Shown here in pieces: positions 48,678-57,363 of a stretch of DNA of 64,000 nucleotides (positions within the stretch are counted from its first letter, which is position 1; each line of letters starts with the position of its first letter). The notes under the pieces were generated by a model, which was not told where the DNA came from, made no database searches, and was given only the letters and a program-made list of their open reading frames with translations. Made by a program: the position numbers and the translations under genes. This DNA comes from Nisaea denitrificans DSM 18348 (lineage in GTDB: Bacteria > Pseudomonadota > Alphaproteobacteria > Thalassobaculales > Thalassobaculaceae), in contig NZ_AUFM01000018.1 in NCBI RefSeq assembly GCF_000426505.1, forward strand, positions 148,880 to 212,879, in the 5' to 3' direction.

Positions 48678-51600
48678 TTAGTGACCCGCCGGCACGGTGA
48701 TCGACCCCGTATCGGCGATGGTGAACTTCCAATTCTCGGCCTGCGTACCCGCCAGATTGAGATTCCCGCCGAGGAAATAAAGCCGGTCGCGATCCTTGCC
48801 CTTGGCCGTGCAGAACCGGTCCTGCAGGTAAAAGGGCGGAGTGGCCTGATAGGACAGCCGGGCCCGGACCGATACCGGCGTGCCGGTAAGGTCACCCAGC
48901 GGCACGGCATAACTCAGCGTGTCACCGCCGCCGGTCTTGTAATCCGGATCATCCGCGACACCGAGAGACCCGGCATCCTCAGCCATATCTGCCCCGGCTC
49001 CCAATGCCGCCGCGATCGCCTTGCGCTGGTCGAGCGGGAGGTAGCCGGTCGGCAACAGCCTGTTATCCTTCACCTCCGCGCAGATCGACAGAAACGAGGT
49101 GGTCAGCTGGCCTTCCGGCTTTGCGTCGTGACCGCATTGCGGGTTGCTGGAACCCGGCTTCGGCGTGCTGACCAGTTCCTGATAGATCTGCACCTGATCC
49201 TGCCGCGTGATGACCTGATGGTGCGGCTGATGCAGACGTTTTTCCGGCTCGATCCGGGCAGAGCAATCGTCCTCCCACCACATCTCGCCCGGCAGAGGAT
49301 CTCCGGCTGGATCAAGAATCCTGCCTGCACCATCGGTCTTGCCGGAGGACCAGATCACATTGCCCAGCCGGTCCATGACATCGAAGGTCACGAAAGCCCG
49401 CCGGAAGCCAACCCCGGACGGGAACTTGTGCCCGACATGATTGGTGATGGAAACGTCCGCCTTGAGGACTGCTTTGTCAGGATCGACAGCGACGTTGGTG
49501 ACGGCAAGATCGGCCGTTGCCTTCGCCGCCTGATCCAGCATCTTCTGCTCGGTATAGATCAGCGGGTCCATGCCCTTCTTGCCCATCATCGGGTCCTGGG
49601 TCCTGATGCCAAGCACCTCCGGGAACTGCTGCGCCATACCGGTGAGGAAGACGTTGAGCCCGACCAGCGTATGTTCGGCAAAGCCCTCGCGCACCGGCAG
49701 ATCGATTTCATCCGGGCCGCGATTGAACTCGGCCTGCGGGAAATTGGAGAATTCCTGGATGCTCGCGATCCGCGACTTCACCGGCTTCCCGTCCGCCGTC
49801 TTCGACGGCATGTGGCAGTCCTGGCAGCTCTTTGAGATGGAGCCCGCACCTTCAGGCAATGGGCCGTCCGGTGAGGTTCCTGTGCGATAGGCACTGAAGG
49901 CCCATTCCGGATAGGTCAGCTGCTCATAGACATGACCGACGGTCTTGCCCTCATGCATCACCGGCAGGTGGACCGTGTGACAGGTGCCGCAGGTCTCCGA
50001 CATGGCAAGCGTTGTGTTATGCGCCGGCTTGTTGCCGAGAGAGTCCAGCATGGGAGCGGTCTTTGGGTCCTCGAACGGCCCGAAGATCGTCTCCGGACCA
50101 CCGACCAGGAACGAGCCGGTGAAGGTCTTGGCAAACCCGCTTACATCAGGATTGAGAAAGGCCTGCCGCTCGACCACGCATTTGTTCTCGGGTCGTTCCT
50201 TCACCTCGTTGGAGATGTTTTCGCCGAGCACCATGCGATGACAGGAGGTGCAGGAAATACCGTCCCGGGCCAAAGCCCCGTAATCGGCATATTCGACATG
50301 CTCGTTCTTGGCTTTTTCGGATGGCCACGGCGTCGCCTCGACCACTTCGCGGGTGAAGGCTCCGCAGCCAGCCAGGTCCTCACCCTTCGGCATGGTGGCG
50401 ATCGGCTTGATCTTGCCGGTACTGACATCGATGCCGTACTGACGCTGCCCCAGAATGCCGTGACAGCCGAGGCAGGTGTTCTCGACCAGCTTGGCGTCGG
50501 CTTTATGGAAGGTCTGGGTCTCGCTCGCGAGCTGGGCGAAGAAGATCGGATCGCGCCCGGCCAACCCCATCGGGGATGTCCGCCAGGAGCCATAGGGAGA
50601 ATGGTTCCACATCTTTCCGGCCGCGGCATCCGAGCCGTCACCATAATCCGGCGACACGGGCTCCGTCATATCGAACTGCAAGCCCGTGCTGCCCGCATCG
50701 TGGCAGCCAAGACACTGGCTGGAGGTCAGATATTCGTCATGGATCGTCGGGCCACCGGCGGCAACAAAGGTTTCGTCATAGGTCTCCGACGGCATCTTCG
50801 GGACAGTCGCATAGTCCGGTGCCGGCCCGGGCCCGTTCCACTGGAAGGCCTCTGTGAATGCGGGATTGTAGGCATAGAGCGGCTGTCCCAGCCGCCGGAC
50901 CTGATCGGTCGGCAATGTGACGACCGGATGGTTCGAGGCAGTGTCCGGCGTCGGGTCCTCGTCCTGATTGAGGAACACCAGCGGATGCCCCGGCTCCCCC
51001 TCGATATTCTTCTGCGAGGAGAAGGTCATGTTGTCCCGGGCGGAGGCATGGCAGTTCATGCAGTATTGCGCGAACCCCATGTTGACCATCAGGTTTGAGG
51101 ACTGGTTCGCCGGATAGTCCGGAGCCCAGCCCTTCCAGCCAAACCAGCCCCAGAACCAGCCGTCATGACTTTTCTTGGAATCACGCACCATGATCGCGGC
51201 GCCGTGGATGTTCGGGATCAGCTTCTCCGGCTCCACCGCAGAACAGACCGATGCCGGGGAGGAGTACATCTCCTTCACCATGATCGCACCGTCCGGAACG
51301 GGCGCCTTGTCCGTGCCCGAATCCTCGTCCGCCGGGGTCCGGTTGTCCTTGATCCAATCGAACATTTCCGGCGAGTACCAGATCACCACCGGCGCATGCG
51401 TGCCGTGATAGGTGCCGATCCATTCACCGCCCGTCAGATGCGCTGTCTCGGGCCCGGTGTCGCGGACAAATTTGTCCCGCACCCAGCCGGACGTCTTGTC
51501 TCGATGGCAGAAATTCACGAAATATTCCTGCAGCTTCAATTCGTATTCCCGCAGCGGCAGCGCGGAAGGATCCCGCACGACGGGATCCAGTTTCCGGCAG

Positions 51601-51731
51601 AGCTCAAGATCATGTGGCAAAACCGGAACACTCTGCTCTTCGGGGCAGACGGCTGCAGCAATGCCGCCACCAAGCCCGAAGAACAGCGCCCCGGAGGCAA
51701 AAAAAGTCCGCAACCGGCGAAAACCAGACAT
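48678..51731 (-). CDS. Secreted six-haem cytochrome c with P460-like N-terminal domain
   Basis: I use the ATG at 51731, just after ggagag; an ATG 12 bases upstream is possible. The 1017-residue protein has a signal peptide (FFASGALFFGLGGGIAAAVC). Six CxxCH haem sites occur as CMNCH, CLGCH, CLGCH, CTSCH, CGTCH and CQDCH. The region before the first haem (VPDGAIMVKEMY, YCMNCHASA) resembles cytochrome P460. The C-terminal about 300 residues are haem-free and beta-rich. It is a periplasmic multihaem protein, perhaps an electron-transfer or hydroxylamine-type oxidoreductase. No partner genes lie beside it. Confidence 0.8.
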   Translation of the reverse strand: MSGFRRLRTFFASGALFFGLGGGIAAAVCPEEQSVPVLPHDLELCRKLDPVVRDPSALPLREYELKLQEYFVNFCHRDKTSGWVRDKFVRDTGPETAHLTGGEWIGTYHGTHAPVVIWYSPEMFDWIKDNRTPADEDSGTDKAPVPDGAIMVKEMYSSPASVCSAVEPEKLIPNIHGAAIMVRDSKKSHDGWFWGWFGWKGWAPDYPANQSSNLMVNMGFAQYCMNCHASARDNMTFSSQKNIEGEPGHPLVFLNQDEDPTPDTASNHPVVTLPTDQVRRLGQPLYAYNPAFTEAFQWNGPGPAPDYATVPKMPSETYDETFVAAGGPTIHDEYLTSSQCLGCHDAGSTGLQFDMTEPVSPDYGDGSDAAAGKMWNHSPYGSWRTSPMGLAGRDPIFFAQLASETQTFHKADAKLVENTCLGCHGILGQRQYGIDVSTGKIKPIATMPKGEDLAGCGAFTREVVEATPWPSEKAKNEHVEYADYGALARDGISCTSCHRMVLGENISNEVKERPENKCVVERQAFLNPDVSGFAKTFTGSFLVGGPETIFGPFEDPKTAPMLDSLGNKPAHNTTLAMSETCGTCHTVHLPVMHEGKTVGHVYEQLTYPEWAFSAYRTGTSPDGPLPEGAGSISKSCQDCHMPSKTADGKPVKSRIASIQEFSNFPQAEFNRGPDEIDLPVREGFAEHTLVGLNVFLTGMAQQFPEVLGIRTQDPMMGKKGMDPLIYTEQKMLDQAAKATADLAVTNVAVDPDKAVLKADVSITNHVGHKFPSGVGFRRAFVTFDVMDRLGNVIWSSGKTDGAGRILDPAGDPLPGEMWWEDDCSARIEPEKRLHQPHHQVITRQDQVQIYQELVSTPKPGSSNPQCGHDAKPEGQLTTSFLSICAEVKDNRLLPTGYLPLDQRKAIAAALGAGADMAEDAGSLGVADDPDYKTGGGDTLSYAVPLGDLTGTPVSVRARLSYQATPPFYLQDRFCTAKGKDRDRLYFLGGNLNLAGTQAENWKFTIADTGSITVPAGH

Positions 51732-51799
51732 TATTCTCTCCATGTCCGCGTGCTCTGTGGCACGTTCTGAAACAACCTTTTAAAGTAGAATAACATAAT

Positions 51800-51821
51800 C
51801 CCGTCTCTACCCAGAGACGGG
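51800..51821. other. Hairpin upstream of the cytochrome gene
   Basis: Perfect 9-bp stem cccgtctct/agagacggg with a four-base loop, in the gap between the cytochrome gene and the metZ leader. No T-run. It could be a 5' leader structure or an operator. Confidence 0.5.
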
Positions 51822-51835
51822 ACCGTTTCAGAACT

Positions 51836-51970
51836 GTGAAAACCTGCTCGGCGGATCAACCTGTAGCGCCGATGGTCACTGCCGATGGCAAGGCCCGGCG
51901 CTGGATCGACAGCGCCCTCGACTGCTTTTTCTGCTTTGCCAGCTACAAGCTGATCACCAGCCGGACCTGA
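51836..51970 (+). CDS. Possible 44-residue small protein
   Basis: A GTG-started frame of 45 codons ends just before the metZ promoter. It encodes VKTCSADQPVAP and then RWIDSALDCFFCFASYK, with two closely spaced Cys. It has no ribosome site worth naming and no recognisable family. It may be chance, since GC-rich sequence keeps frames open. Confidence 0.2.
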   Translation: MKTCSADQPVAPMVTADGKARRWIDSALDCFFCFASYKLITSRT

Positions 51971-52001
51971 TATCCTGAAGCCACGGGGGGCGGCACCGCG
52001 C

Positions 52002-52031
52002 TTGACAGGCCGGGCCGCCCTCGTCTATTTC
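52002..52031 (+). promoter_or_regulatory. Promoter of the metZ leader
   Basis: ttgaca (52002-52007), 18 bases, tatttc (52026-52031). Transcription would start near 52038, right at the beginning of the SAM-II aptamer. Confidence 0.6.
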
Positions 52032-52037
52032 AGAGTT

Positions 52038-52092
52038 CAGCGCCGATTTGAGACTCAGATTGCGGGCGCTTTAAAAATGCGGCTAAAGAGGG
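52038..52092 (+). ncRNA. SAM-II riboswitch aptamer
   Basis: The leader shows the SAM-II consensus in order: stem agcgcc (52039-52044), gattt immediately after, attgcgggcgct closing the stem (to 52070), ttaaaaatg, then ggctaaagaggg. These are the conserved P1 stem, the U-rich loop and the pseudoknot strand gctaaa. SAM-II binds S-adenosylmethionine and represses methionine biosynthesis, and is found mainly in alphaproteobacteria before metA, metZ or metX genes. The gene downstream is metZ, as expected. Confidence 0.88.
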
Positions 52093-52099
52093 ATTTCGA

Positions 52100-52129
52100 T
52101 CCGTCCGGCGCCGCCGCGACGGATTTTTT
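52100..52129 (+). terminator. Intrinsic terminator of the SAM-II riboswitch
   Basis: The stem tccgtc/gacgga around a GC-rich loop is followed by six T. It begins 8 bases after the aptamer, so SAM binding may act by premature termination, though a constitutive attenuator is also possible. Confidence 0.8.
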
Positions 52130-52205
52130 GTTTCAGGCTTGGTCCAGCCAATCGGACCCGCGGGATTTGAGGGCAGCTTGCATCCGCGTCACCAAGTGCT
52201 AAAGC

Positions 52206-52230
52206 GCCACGGGGAAATGCTCCCGTGGGC
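52206..52230 (+). promoter_or_regulatory. Leader hairpin before the metZ ribosome site
   Basis: gccacggg and cccgtgg with an 8-base loop form a stem about 28 bases ahead of the metZ start, beyond the terminator. It does not cover the aaggag ribosome site. Role unknown. Confidence 0.4.
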
Positions 52231-52258
52231 CCGAACGGAGACCAAGGAGCAGACGACC

Positions 52259-53467
52259 ATGACTGACAAGATCAACCCCGCCTTCACCGAAGCCGCAGAC
52301 TGGAACCTGGAAACCCGCCTCGTACGTGGCGGCACCAACCGGTCGGAATTCGGCGAGACTTCCGAAGCGTTGTTCCTGAGCTCGGGCTATGTCTATGACA
52401 GCCCGGAATCGGCCGAGGCTCGCTTCAACGGCGAGGAAGACGGCTTCGTCTATTCCCGCTACGGCAACCCGACGGTCCAGATGTTCGAGGACCGGATGGC
52501 CCTGCTGGAAGACGCCGAGACATGTTTCGCCACCGCCAGCGGCATGGCGGCCGTCTGGGCAGCCCTGATCTGCCAGCTCAAGACAGGCGATCATGTGGTC
52601 GCCGCCCGCGCCCTGTTCGGCTCCTGTCATCACATCGTGACCAAGATCTTCCCGAAGTTCGGCATCGAGGCGACACTGATCGACGGCACCGACATCGCCC
52701 AGTGGCAAAGCGCGGTCAAATCGAACACCAAGGTTTTCTTCTTCGAGACCCCCTCCAACCCGACCCTGGAGATCATCGACATTCCGGCCGTCGTCGCCAT
52801 CGCCAAGCAGGCCGGTGCACGCGTCGTCGTCGATAACGTCTTCTCGACCCCGATCCTGCAGCAGCCGATCCGCCTCGGCGCCGATATCTCGGTCTATTCC
52901 GGCACCAAGCATATCGACGGCCAGGGCCGCACCCTCGGCGGGGCCGTGCTCTGCTCGAACGAGTTCCGCAAGGACTATCTTGAACCTTTCATGCGCCATA
53001 CCGGCGGCTGTCTCAGCCCGTTCAATGCCTGGGTCCTGCTGAAAGGCCTTGAGACCCTCGACCTCCGGGTCCGCCGCCAGTCCGAGAATGCGCTGGCCAT
53101 CGCCGATTTCCTGGAAAGCCATGCCGCCATCTCGCGAGTGATCTATCCCGGACTCGCCTCCCACCCACAGCATGCGCTGGCGGCGAAGCAGATGAGCGGT
53201 TTCGGAACTCTCGTCTCCTTCGACGTCAAGGGCGGAAAGGACGCGGCCTTCAAGCTGCTGAACGGCCTCAAGATCGTCGATATCTCGAACAATCTCGGGG
53301 ACACCAAGAGCCTGATCACCCATCCCTACACGACCACGCACCGGGCGATGGAAGAGGCCGACCGTCAGGCACTTGGCATCGGTCAGGGCCTGGTGCGGAT
53401 CTCCGCCGGGATCGAAAGCAAGGACGATCTGCTTGCGGATTTCACAAGGGCACTCGGCAAGCTCTAA
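52259..53467 (+). CDS. metZ: O-succinylhomoserine sulfhydrylase
   Basis: The ATG at 52259 follows aaggag; a frame open to 52139 lies in the leader. The 402-residue Cys/Met-metabolism PLP enzyme has SRYGNPTVQMFEDRMA, GSCHHIVTKI, VVDNVFSTP and the PLP lysine in YSGTKHIDGQGR. It converts O-succinylhomoserine and sulfide to homocysteine, bypassing cystathionine. The upstream SAM-II riboswitch supports the methionine role and favours metZ over other members of the family. The next gene begins 94 bp later. Confidence 0.92.
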   Translation: MTDKINPAFTEAADWNLETRLVRGGTNRSEFGETSEALFLSSGYVYDSPESAEARFNGEEDGFVYSRYGNPTVQMFEDRMALLEDAETCFATASGMAAVWAALICQLKTGDHVVAARALFGSCHHIVTKIFPKFGIEATLIDGTDIAQWQSAVKSNTKVFFFETPSNPTLEIIDIPAVVAIAKQAGARVVVDNVFSTPILQQPIRLGADISVYSGTKHIDGQGRTLGGAVLCSNEFRKDYLEPFMRHTGGCLSPFNAWVLLKGLETLDLRVRRQSENALAIADFLESHAAISRVIYPGLASHPQHALAAKQMSGFGTLVSFDVKGGKDAAFKLLNGLKIVDISNNLGDTKSLITHPYTTTHRAMEEADRQALGIGQGLVRISAGIESKDDLLADFTRALGKL

Positions 53468-53561
53468 CGCCTCGGAGACTAACGAAAAACTGGATTTGAG
53501 AAGGAATTGCTCTACTAATTGCATAAAATGCGCGAAAAGCGATGCAAATCAGGGGCACACA

Positions 53562-54092
53562 ATGGCCCAATGGGGACGGCAACCTTTCAGTAAAACAGAT
53601 TTTCTGTTCGCGGAGCGGATTGGCCTTGAGGATCTGCCCGAGGCCTCACTGATCAAAACTGCCTATGCATTCTGGCGGGCTCTGGCACCGGAGCCGTCCC
53701 TGCCGGCCCGGAGCGACTTCGACGCAACAGACGTGCCCCGCAAGATCATGCCCTGGGTCTTCCTGCATGAGGTGGTACGCAACGAGGATGGCACCCTCGA
53801 CTACCGCTGCAAGCTGATGGGAACAAGCACCGTTGCGATGATCGGCTTTGACCCGACCGGCCATCTGAACACAGAATATTTTTCGACGCCGGAGCTCAGA
53901 TACCTCAACGAAAGCCTCGACCTGACAGTGAATCAGGCGACACCGACCTTCTGGAAGGCCGGTGTCCCGCATGCACGCTACGAGACTGTCGCCGTCTGGC
54001 GTGGGATTTTCCCGCTGGCGAGTGACCGGAAAACGGTGAATATGATCCTCGGTATCGGCGAGCCGCGCCGCCTATCGGGCGATATGAAATAG
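53562..54092 (+). CDS. PAS_5-type domain protein, paralogue 1
   Basis: From the ATG at 53562 (agggg ahead) the protein is 176 residues. It has the compact pattern of the PAS_5 family: LIKTAYAFWRAL, LPARSDFDATDVPRKIMPWVFLHEVV, LDYRCKLMGTSTVAMIGFDPTG and VWRGIFPLASDRKTVNMILGIGEP. These stand-alone PAS proteins occur in alphaproteobacteria, with no known output. Together with the next gene it forms a tandem duplication. Confidence 0.8.
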   Translation: MAQWGRQPFSKTDFLFAERIGLEDLPEASLIKTAYAFWRALAPEPSLPARSDFDATDVPRKIMPWVFLHEVVRNEDGTLDYRCKLMGTSTVAMIGFDPTGHLNTEYFSTPELRYLNESLDLTVNQATPTFWKAGVPHARYETVAVWRGIFPLASDRKTVNMILGIGEPRRLSGDMK

Positions 54093-54178
54093 CATCTCAA
54101 AAGTAGATTTATCAATAATTTGCACTATTATTGGATTAACGACCCACCGAGATCCGGAAAGCAATCAGGAAGGCACGC

Positions 54179-54706
54179 ATGGGCCATCCCGATCAGTCTG
54201 CGATTAAAAGATCTGCATTTCTCTTCCTCAAGCGCATCACGCTGGACGAAGTACCCGAGGATTCGCTCACAAGGACCGCCTACCGGTTCTGGCGTGGACT
54301 GTCAGTAGAGCCGGCCCTTCCCGCCCGCACCGATTTCAAGCCGGAGAACGTCCCGCGGGATGTTCTTCCGTGGCTATTCCTGATGGATGTCATAAGGGCG
54401 CCGGACGGCACACTCGACTATTGCTACAGATTGAACGGAACCGGCAATGTCTCTCTTGTCGGGCGCGATCCCACGCGGCGACTTGCGTCCAAGGTATTCG
54501 AGAAAAACGACCGCCGGTTCATGCTCGACAGTTTCGACAGGACCGTAGAGGAGAAAACCCCGACCTTCTGGGCCGGCGCCATTCCTCACGACAGGATCGA
54601 ACAAATCAATATCTGGCGCGGGCTGTTTCCTCTGGCAAGCGACCGGGAAAATGTCGACCAGCTCCTCGGCATCGCCGTGCCCCGCCCCAGTGAAATGAAA
54701 GCATGA
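54179..54706 (+). CDS. PAS_5-type domain protein, paralogue 2
   Basis: The 175-residue protein, after an aggaagg site, is a paralogue of the gene 86 bp upstream, sharing LTRTAYRFWRGL, LPARTDFKPENVPRDVLPWLFLMDVI, YCYRLNGTGNVSLVGRDPT and IWRGLFPLASDRENVDQLLGIA. It differs at many positions between these blocks. The stop overlaps the start of a GNAT gene by 4 bp, so it may act with that acetyltransferase, for example as a sensor partner. Function unknown. Confidence 0.8.
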   Translation: MGHPDQSAIKRSAFLFLKRITLDEVPEDSLTRTAYRFWRGLSVEPALPARTDFKPENVPRDVLPWLFLMDVIRAPDGTLDYCYRLNGTGNVSLVGRDPTRRLASKVFEKNDRRFMLDSFDRTVEEKTPTFWAGAIPHDRIEQINIWRGLFPLASDRENVDQLLGIAVPRPSEMKA

Positions 54707-55179
54707 CAACGACCAGAACCACCGGCCGGGTGCGGCGGGTCCATATCTCGGACGCGGGTGCCATAGCAGACCTGATAAACCCGATTATCGCGGATGGCGG
54801 GCTCACCGCCATGACCGAAAACATGACAGTTCCGGATCAGGAGAGCTTCATCCGGTCTCTTCCAAACCGTTCCGTCTATCTGGCAGCGATAGAGGATGCG
54901 ACGGACGCTCTGCTTGGCGTCCAGGATTGCCTGCCTGCCCCCGATCGTCCGATGCAGTGCGATATCAGCACGTTCGTGGACCTGAAAGCGTCCCGCCGGG
55001 GTGTCGGCAGAAACCTCTTCAGGGAAATGCAGGAGCACCTCAGGCGCCTGGATTTCCGAACGATCCGCGCAGTCATCCGGGAAGAGAACGCGGACGCCCA
55101 AGCCTTCTATCGCGCGCTCGGTTTTATCGAGACGGGAAACAAGAACGGCAAGGTGATTGCGTCTTACAGGCTCGACTGA
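54703..55179 (+). CDS. GNAT-family acetyltransferase
   Basis: The 158-residue protein has the GNAT acetyl-CoA loop (ASRRGVGRNLFREM) near residue 100 and the terminal segment REENADAQAFYRALGFIETG. It begins at an ATG overlapping the PAS paralogue stop by 4 bp. The substrate is unknown; the sequence MTENMTVPDQESF resembles phosphinothricin- or methionine-sulfoximine-type acetyltransferases in style only. Confidence 0.85.
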   Translation: MTTTRTTGRVRRVHISDAGAIADLINPIIADGGLTAMTENMTVPDQESFIRSLPNRSVYLAAIEDATDALLGVQDCLPAPDRPMQCDISTFVDLKASRRGVGRNLFREMQEHLRRLDFRTIRAVIREENADAQAFYRALGFIETGNKNGKVIASYRLD

Positions 55180-55198
55180 GCCGCAATCACACACGTCA

Positions 55199-56179
55199 TT
55201 AGCGGTGGCTCCGTTCCAAATGACGCTCCAGCATCGGACACAACGCCTCCGCTGCGCTCACGGCATCGTTCAGCGGCTCATACAGAAACGGCTCAACATG
55301 CCCGTCGAACGGCCGTGTCAGTTTTCGAGCCCGCAGATTTTGATGGAAGGCGGCAATCCGGCCTGTCGGCACCAACAGATCGGCGACATAGACGCCTTTG
55401 CCCGATGAACAGGCTTCGGAGACCATGTTCACCGAGTCGGATGTAACCACAATGGCGTCAGCCGCGCCGATGAAACCGAGATAGGGGTTCTCCCCCTCCC
55501 CGTTCCAGAAGCAGGCGGCTGCCTCATTCTGCCCGAGAGCGGAAAGCGCCTGGACCAGCCGCTCCGGCGTCCGCCGGGAGGCGGTGATCATCAAGCCGCA
55601 GCCGCTGTCGATCAGCCGCACAAGGTTACCGACAAACCGGTCCACCAGCGCATCCTCGACCTTTTGCCGACGGGTGGCACCGCCGACCGCGACAAGCACG
55701 CGCGGCCCCGGCAACGGCTGGACCATATGGCTGAAGCGTTTCGCCTCGGCCCGCAGATCGAGGGTCGCGAGGCTGTTCAGGGAAGCCGTGGTCACGATCA
55801 CATTATCGCCCCGCGCCGGATCGTGTTCCGGAACGATCAGCGCGTCGAACAACTCCGGATCGATTCGCGGATCCTGGATCTGCACAGCAAAGCTATGGCC
55901 GCCAGACCTTGCCTTGACTGAAAGTACCGCACCCGCGTTGCGGCGGCCGCATCCGATGACGAGGTCCGGCCAGGGCGGCGTGAGCGGGTCGCCCCCAGCG
56001 CTCGACGGAATCATCCGCCAGCTCCCCAACGCCGGAAAGGCGCGCAGCAGCGGGGAAGGGCGGATGCGTTTGATCACGGGCTCAAGGCCGAGAGCCCGTG
56101 CGAGAGCAATCGACTGCACCTCCATGCCCCGGGTTCCGTCGCTGACGACCCAGGCCGACACATCCGCCGGCAGACTCAT
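55199..56179 (-). CDS. ELM1/GtrOC1-family putative nucleoside-diphosphate-sugar protein
   Basis: I choose the ATG at 56179 after ggag; another ATG four codons upstream is possible. The 326-residue protein starts SLPADVSAWVVSDGTRGME and has PWPDLVIGCGRRNAG, VQIQDPRIDPELFD, VLVAVGGATRR and VVTSDSVNMVSEACSSGKGVYV. These are the motifs of the mitochondrial-fission ELM1-like family (DUF1022), which has a GT-B-like fold and is widespread in alphaproteobacteria. Its biochemical role is not settled; a glycosyltransferase-like activity is suggested. Single gene, divergent from an Lrp regulator. Confidence 0.82.
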   Translation of the reverse strand: MSLPADVSAWVVSDGTRGMEVQSIALARALGLEPVIKRIRPSPLLRAFPALGSWRMIPSSAGGDPLTPPWPDLVIGCGRRNAGAVLSVKARSGGHSFAVQIQDPRIDPELFDALIVPEHDPARGDNVIVTTASLNSLATLDLRAEAKRFSHMVQPLPGPRVLVAVGGATRRQKVEDALVDRFVGNLVRLIDSGCGLMITASRRTPERLVQALSALGQNEAAACFWNGEGENPYLGFIGAADAIVVTSDSVNMVSEACSSGKGVYVADLLVPTGRIAAFHQNLRARKLTRPFDGHVEPFLYEPLNDAVSAAEALCPMLERHLERSHR

Positions 56180-56331
56180 AGGGTGCTCCATCACAATATT
56201 TACGCACGAATATGACAAGGAGATGTAATAATCTTGCGCGAACGATCCCACCTGCTTTATTCTGCACTGCAATATCCGGCAAGGGAAACCTTCCGCTGCC
56301 GGTCAATCAATCGAAACAGGAGTCATCCGCC

Positions 56332-56841
56332 ATGCGGCGCGTCAAGCTTGACCGTATCGACCGACGCATCCTTCGCGACCTGCAGGACAATGGGCGCATG
56401 ACCAACGTGGACCTGGCCAACCGCGCCGGGATATCGGCGCCGCCCTGCCTGCGGCGCGTGCGCGCGCTCGAAGAAGCCGGCTTCATCCGCGGCTACCATG
56501 CGGACGTCAACCCGGAAGCACTCGGCTACAAGGTCACGATCTTCGCCTTTGTCGGCCTCAACAGCCAGGCCGAGGACGATCTTGTCGCCTTCGAGGAGAT
56601 GGTCGAGGATTGGCCAGAGGTACGCGAGTGCCACATGCTGTCCGGGGAGACCGACTTCCTGCTGAAGGTGGTCGCCAAGGATTGGGACACCTTCCAGAAA
56701 TTCCTGACCACCCGCCTCACCCCGGCACCGAACGTCTCGCACGTGAAAACCGCCCTCTCCTTCCGCACCCGCAAGCAATTGCCCGGCGTGCCGGTCGAGG
56801 TCGACGTCGAGGACGACGAGGATGACGACGTCGAAGAGTGA
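56332..56841 (+). CDS. Lrp/AsnC-family transcriptional regulator
   Basis: The ATG at 56332 follows aggag. The 169-residue protein has an N-terminal HTH (LDRIDRRILRDLQDNGRMTNVDLANRAGISAPPCLRRVRALEE) and a C-terminal RAM effector domain (WPEVRECHMLSGETDFLLKVVAKD). It ends in an unusual acidic tail of about 15 residues (VDVEDDEDDDVEE). Lrp proteins bind amino acids and control transport and metabolism genes. It is divergent from the ELM1-like gene; its target cannot be read from context. Confidence 0.88.
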   Translation: MRRVKLDRIDRRILRDLQDNGRMTNVDLANRAGISAPPCLRRVRALEEAGFIRGYHADVNPEALGYKVTIFAFVGLNSQAEDDLVAFEEMVEDWPEVRECHMLSGETDFLLKVVAKDWDTFQKFLTTRLTPAPNVSHVKTALSFRTRKQLPGVPVEVDVEDDEDDDVEE

Positions 56842-56919
56842 GTACAGCCGGCCTTATTCATCCGCTTCTTTCAGGATCGGCCCGTTTCACTTTCGCCCGC
56901 ATGCAGGGGAGCATCCGGA

Positions 56920-57363
56920 ATGCGCGTGCTGTTGCAGAGAGTGAGTGAAGCCGCCGTCAGGATCGACGGTGTCATTGTCGGTGAGATCGGCCCCGGACTT
57001 CTGGCGCTGGTGTGCGCCGTCGAGGGCGATGGGCAGGCCGAAGCAGAACGGCTTGCCGGCAAGACCACGAAGCTCCGAATTTTCGAGGATGACGCCGGGA
57101 AGATGAACCGCTCCGTTGCCGATATCGACGGTAGCGTGCTGGTCGTCTCGCAGTTCACCCTTGCTGCTGACACCCGCAAGGGCAACCGGCCGAGCTTCAT
57201 CGGCGCCGCCGCGCCGGATCTGGCGAACTCCCTCGTCGAGCATTTCGGCTCATGTCTGAAATCAGCGGGCCTGCCGGTCGAAACGGGTCGGTTTGGGGCA
57301 GACATGAAGGTTTCCCTGATCAATGATGGACCGGTCACGATCTGGCTGGATAGCACCGCATGA
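56920..57363 (+). CDS. dtd: D-aminoacyl-tRNA deacylase
   Basis: The 147-residue protein has the usual length and the catalytic cross-subunit motifs [17 protein letters not shown] and [12 protein letters not shown]. Dtd frees tRNAs from D-amino acids or glycine mischarged on tRNA(Ala). The start ATG is preceded by a weak site (agggg). Its stop overlaps the next gene by 4 bp, indicating coupled translation with the lipoprotein. Confidence 0.93.
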   Translation: MRVLLQRVSEAAVRIDGVIVGEIGPGLLALVCAVEGDGQAEAERLAGKTTKLRIFEDDAGKMNRSVADIDGSVLVVSQFTLAADTRKGNRPSFIGAAAPDLANSLVEHFGSCLKSAGLPVETGRFGADMKVSLINDGPVTIWLDSTA

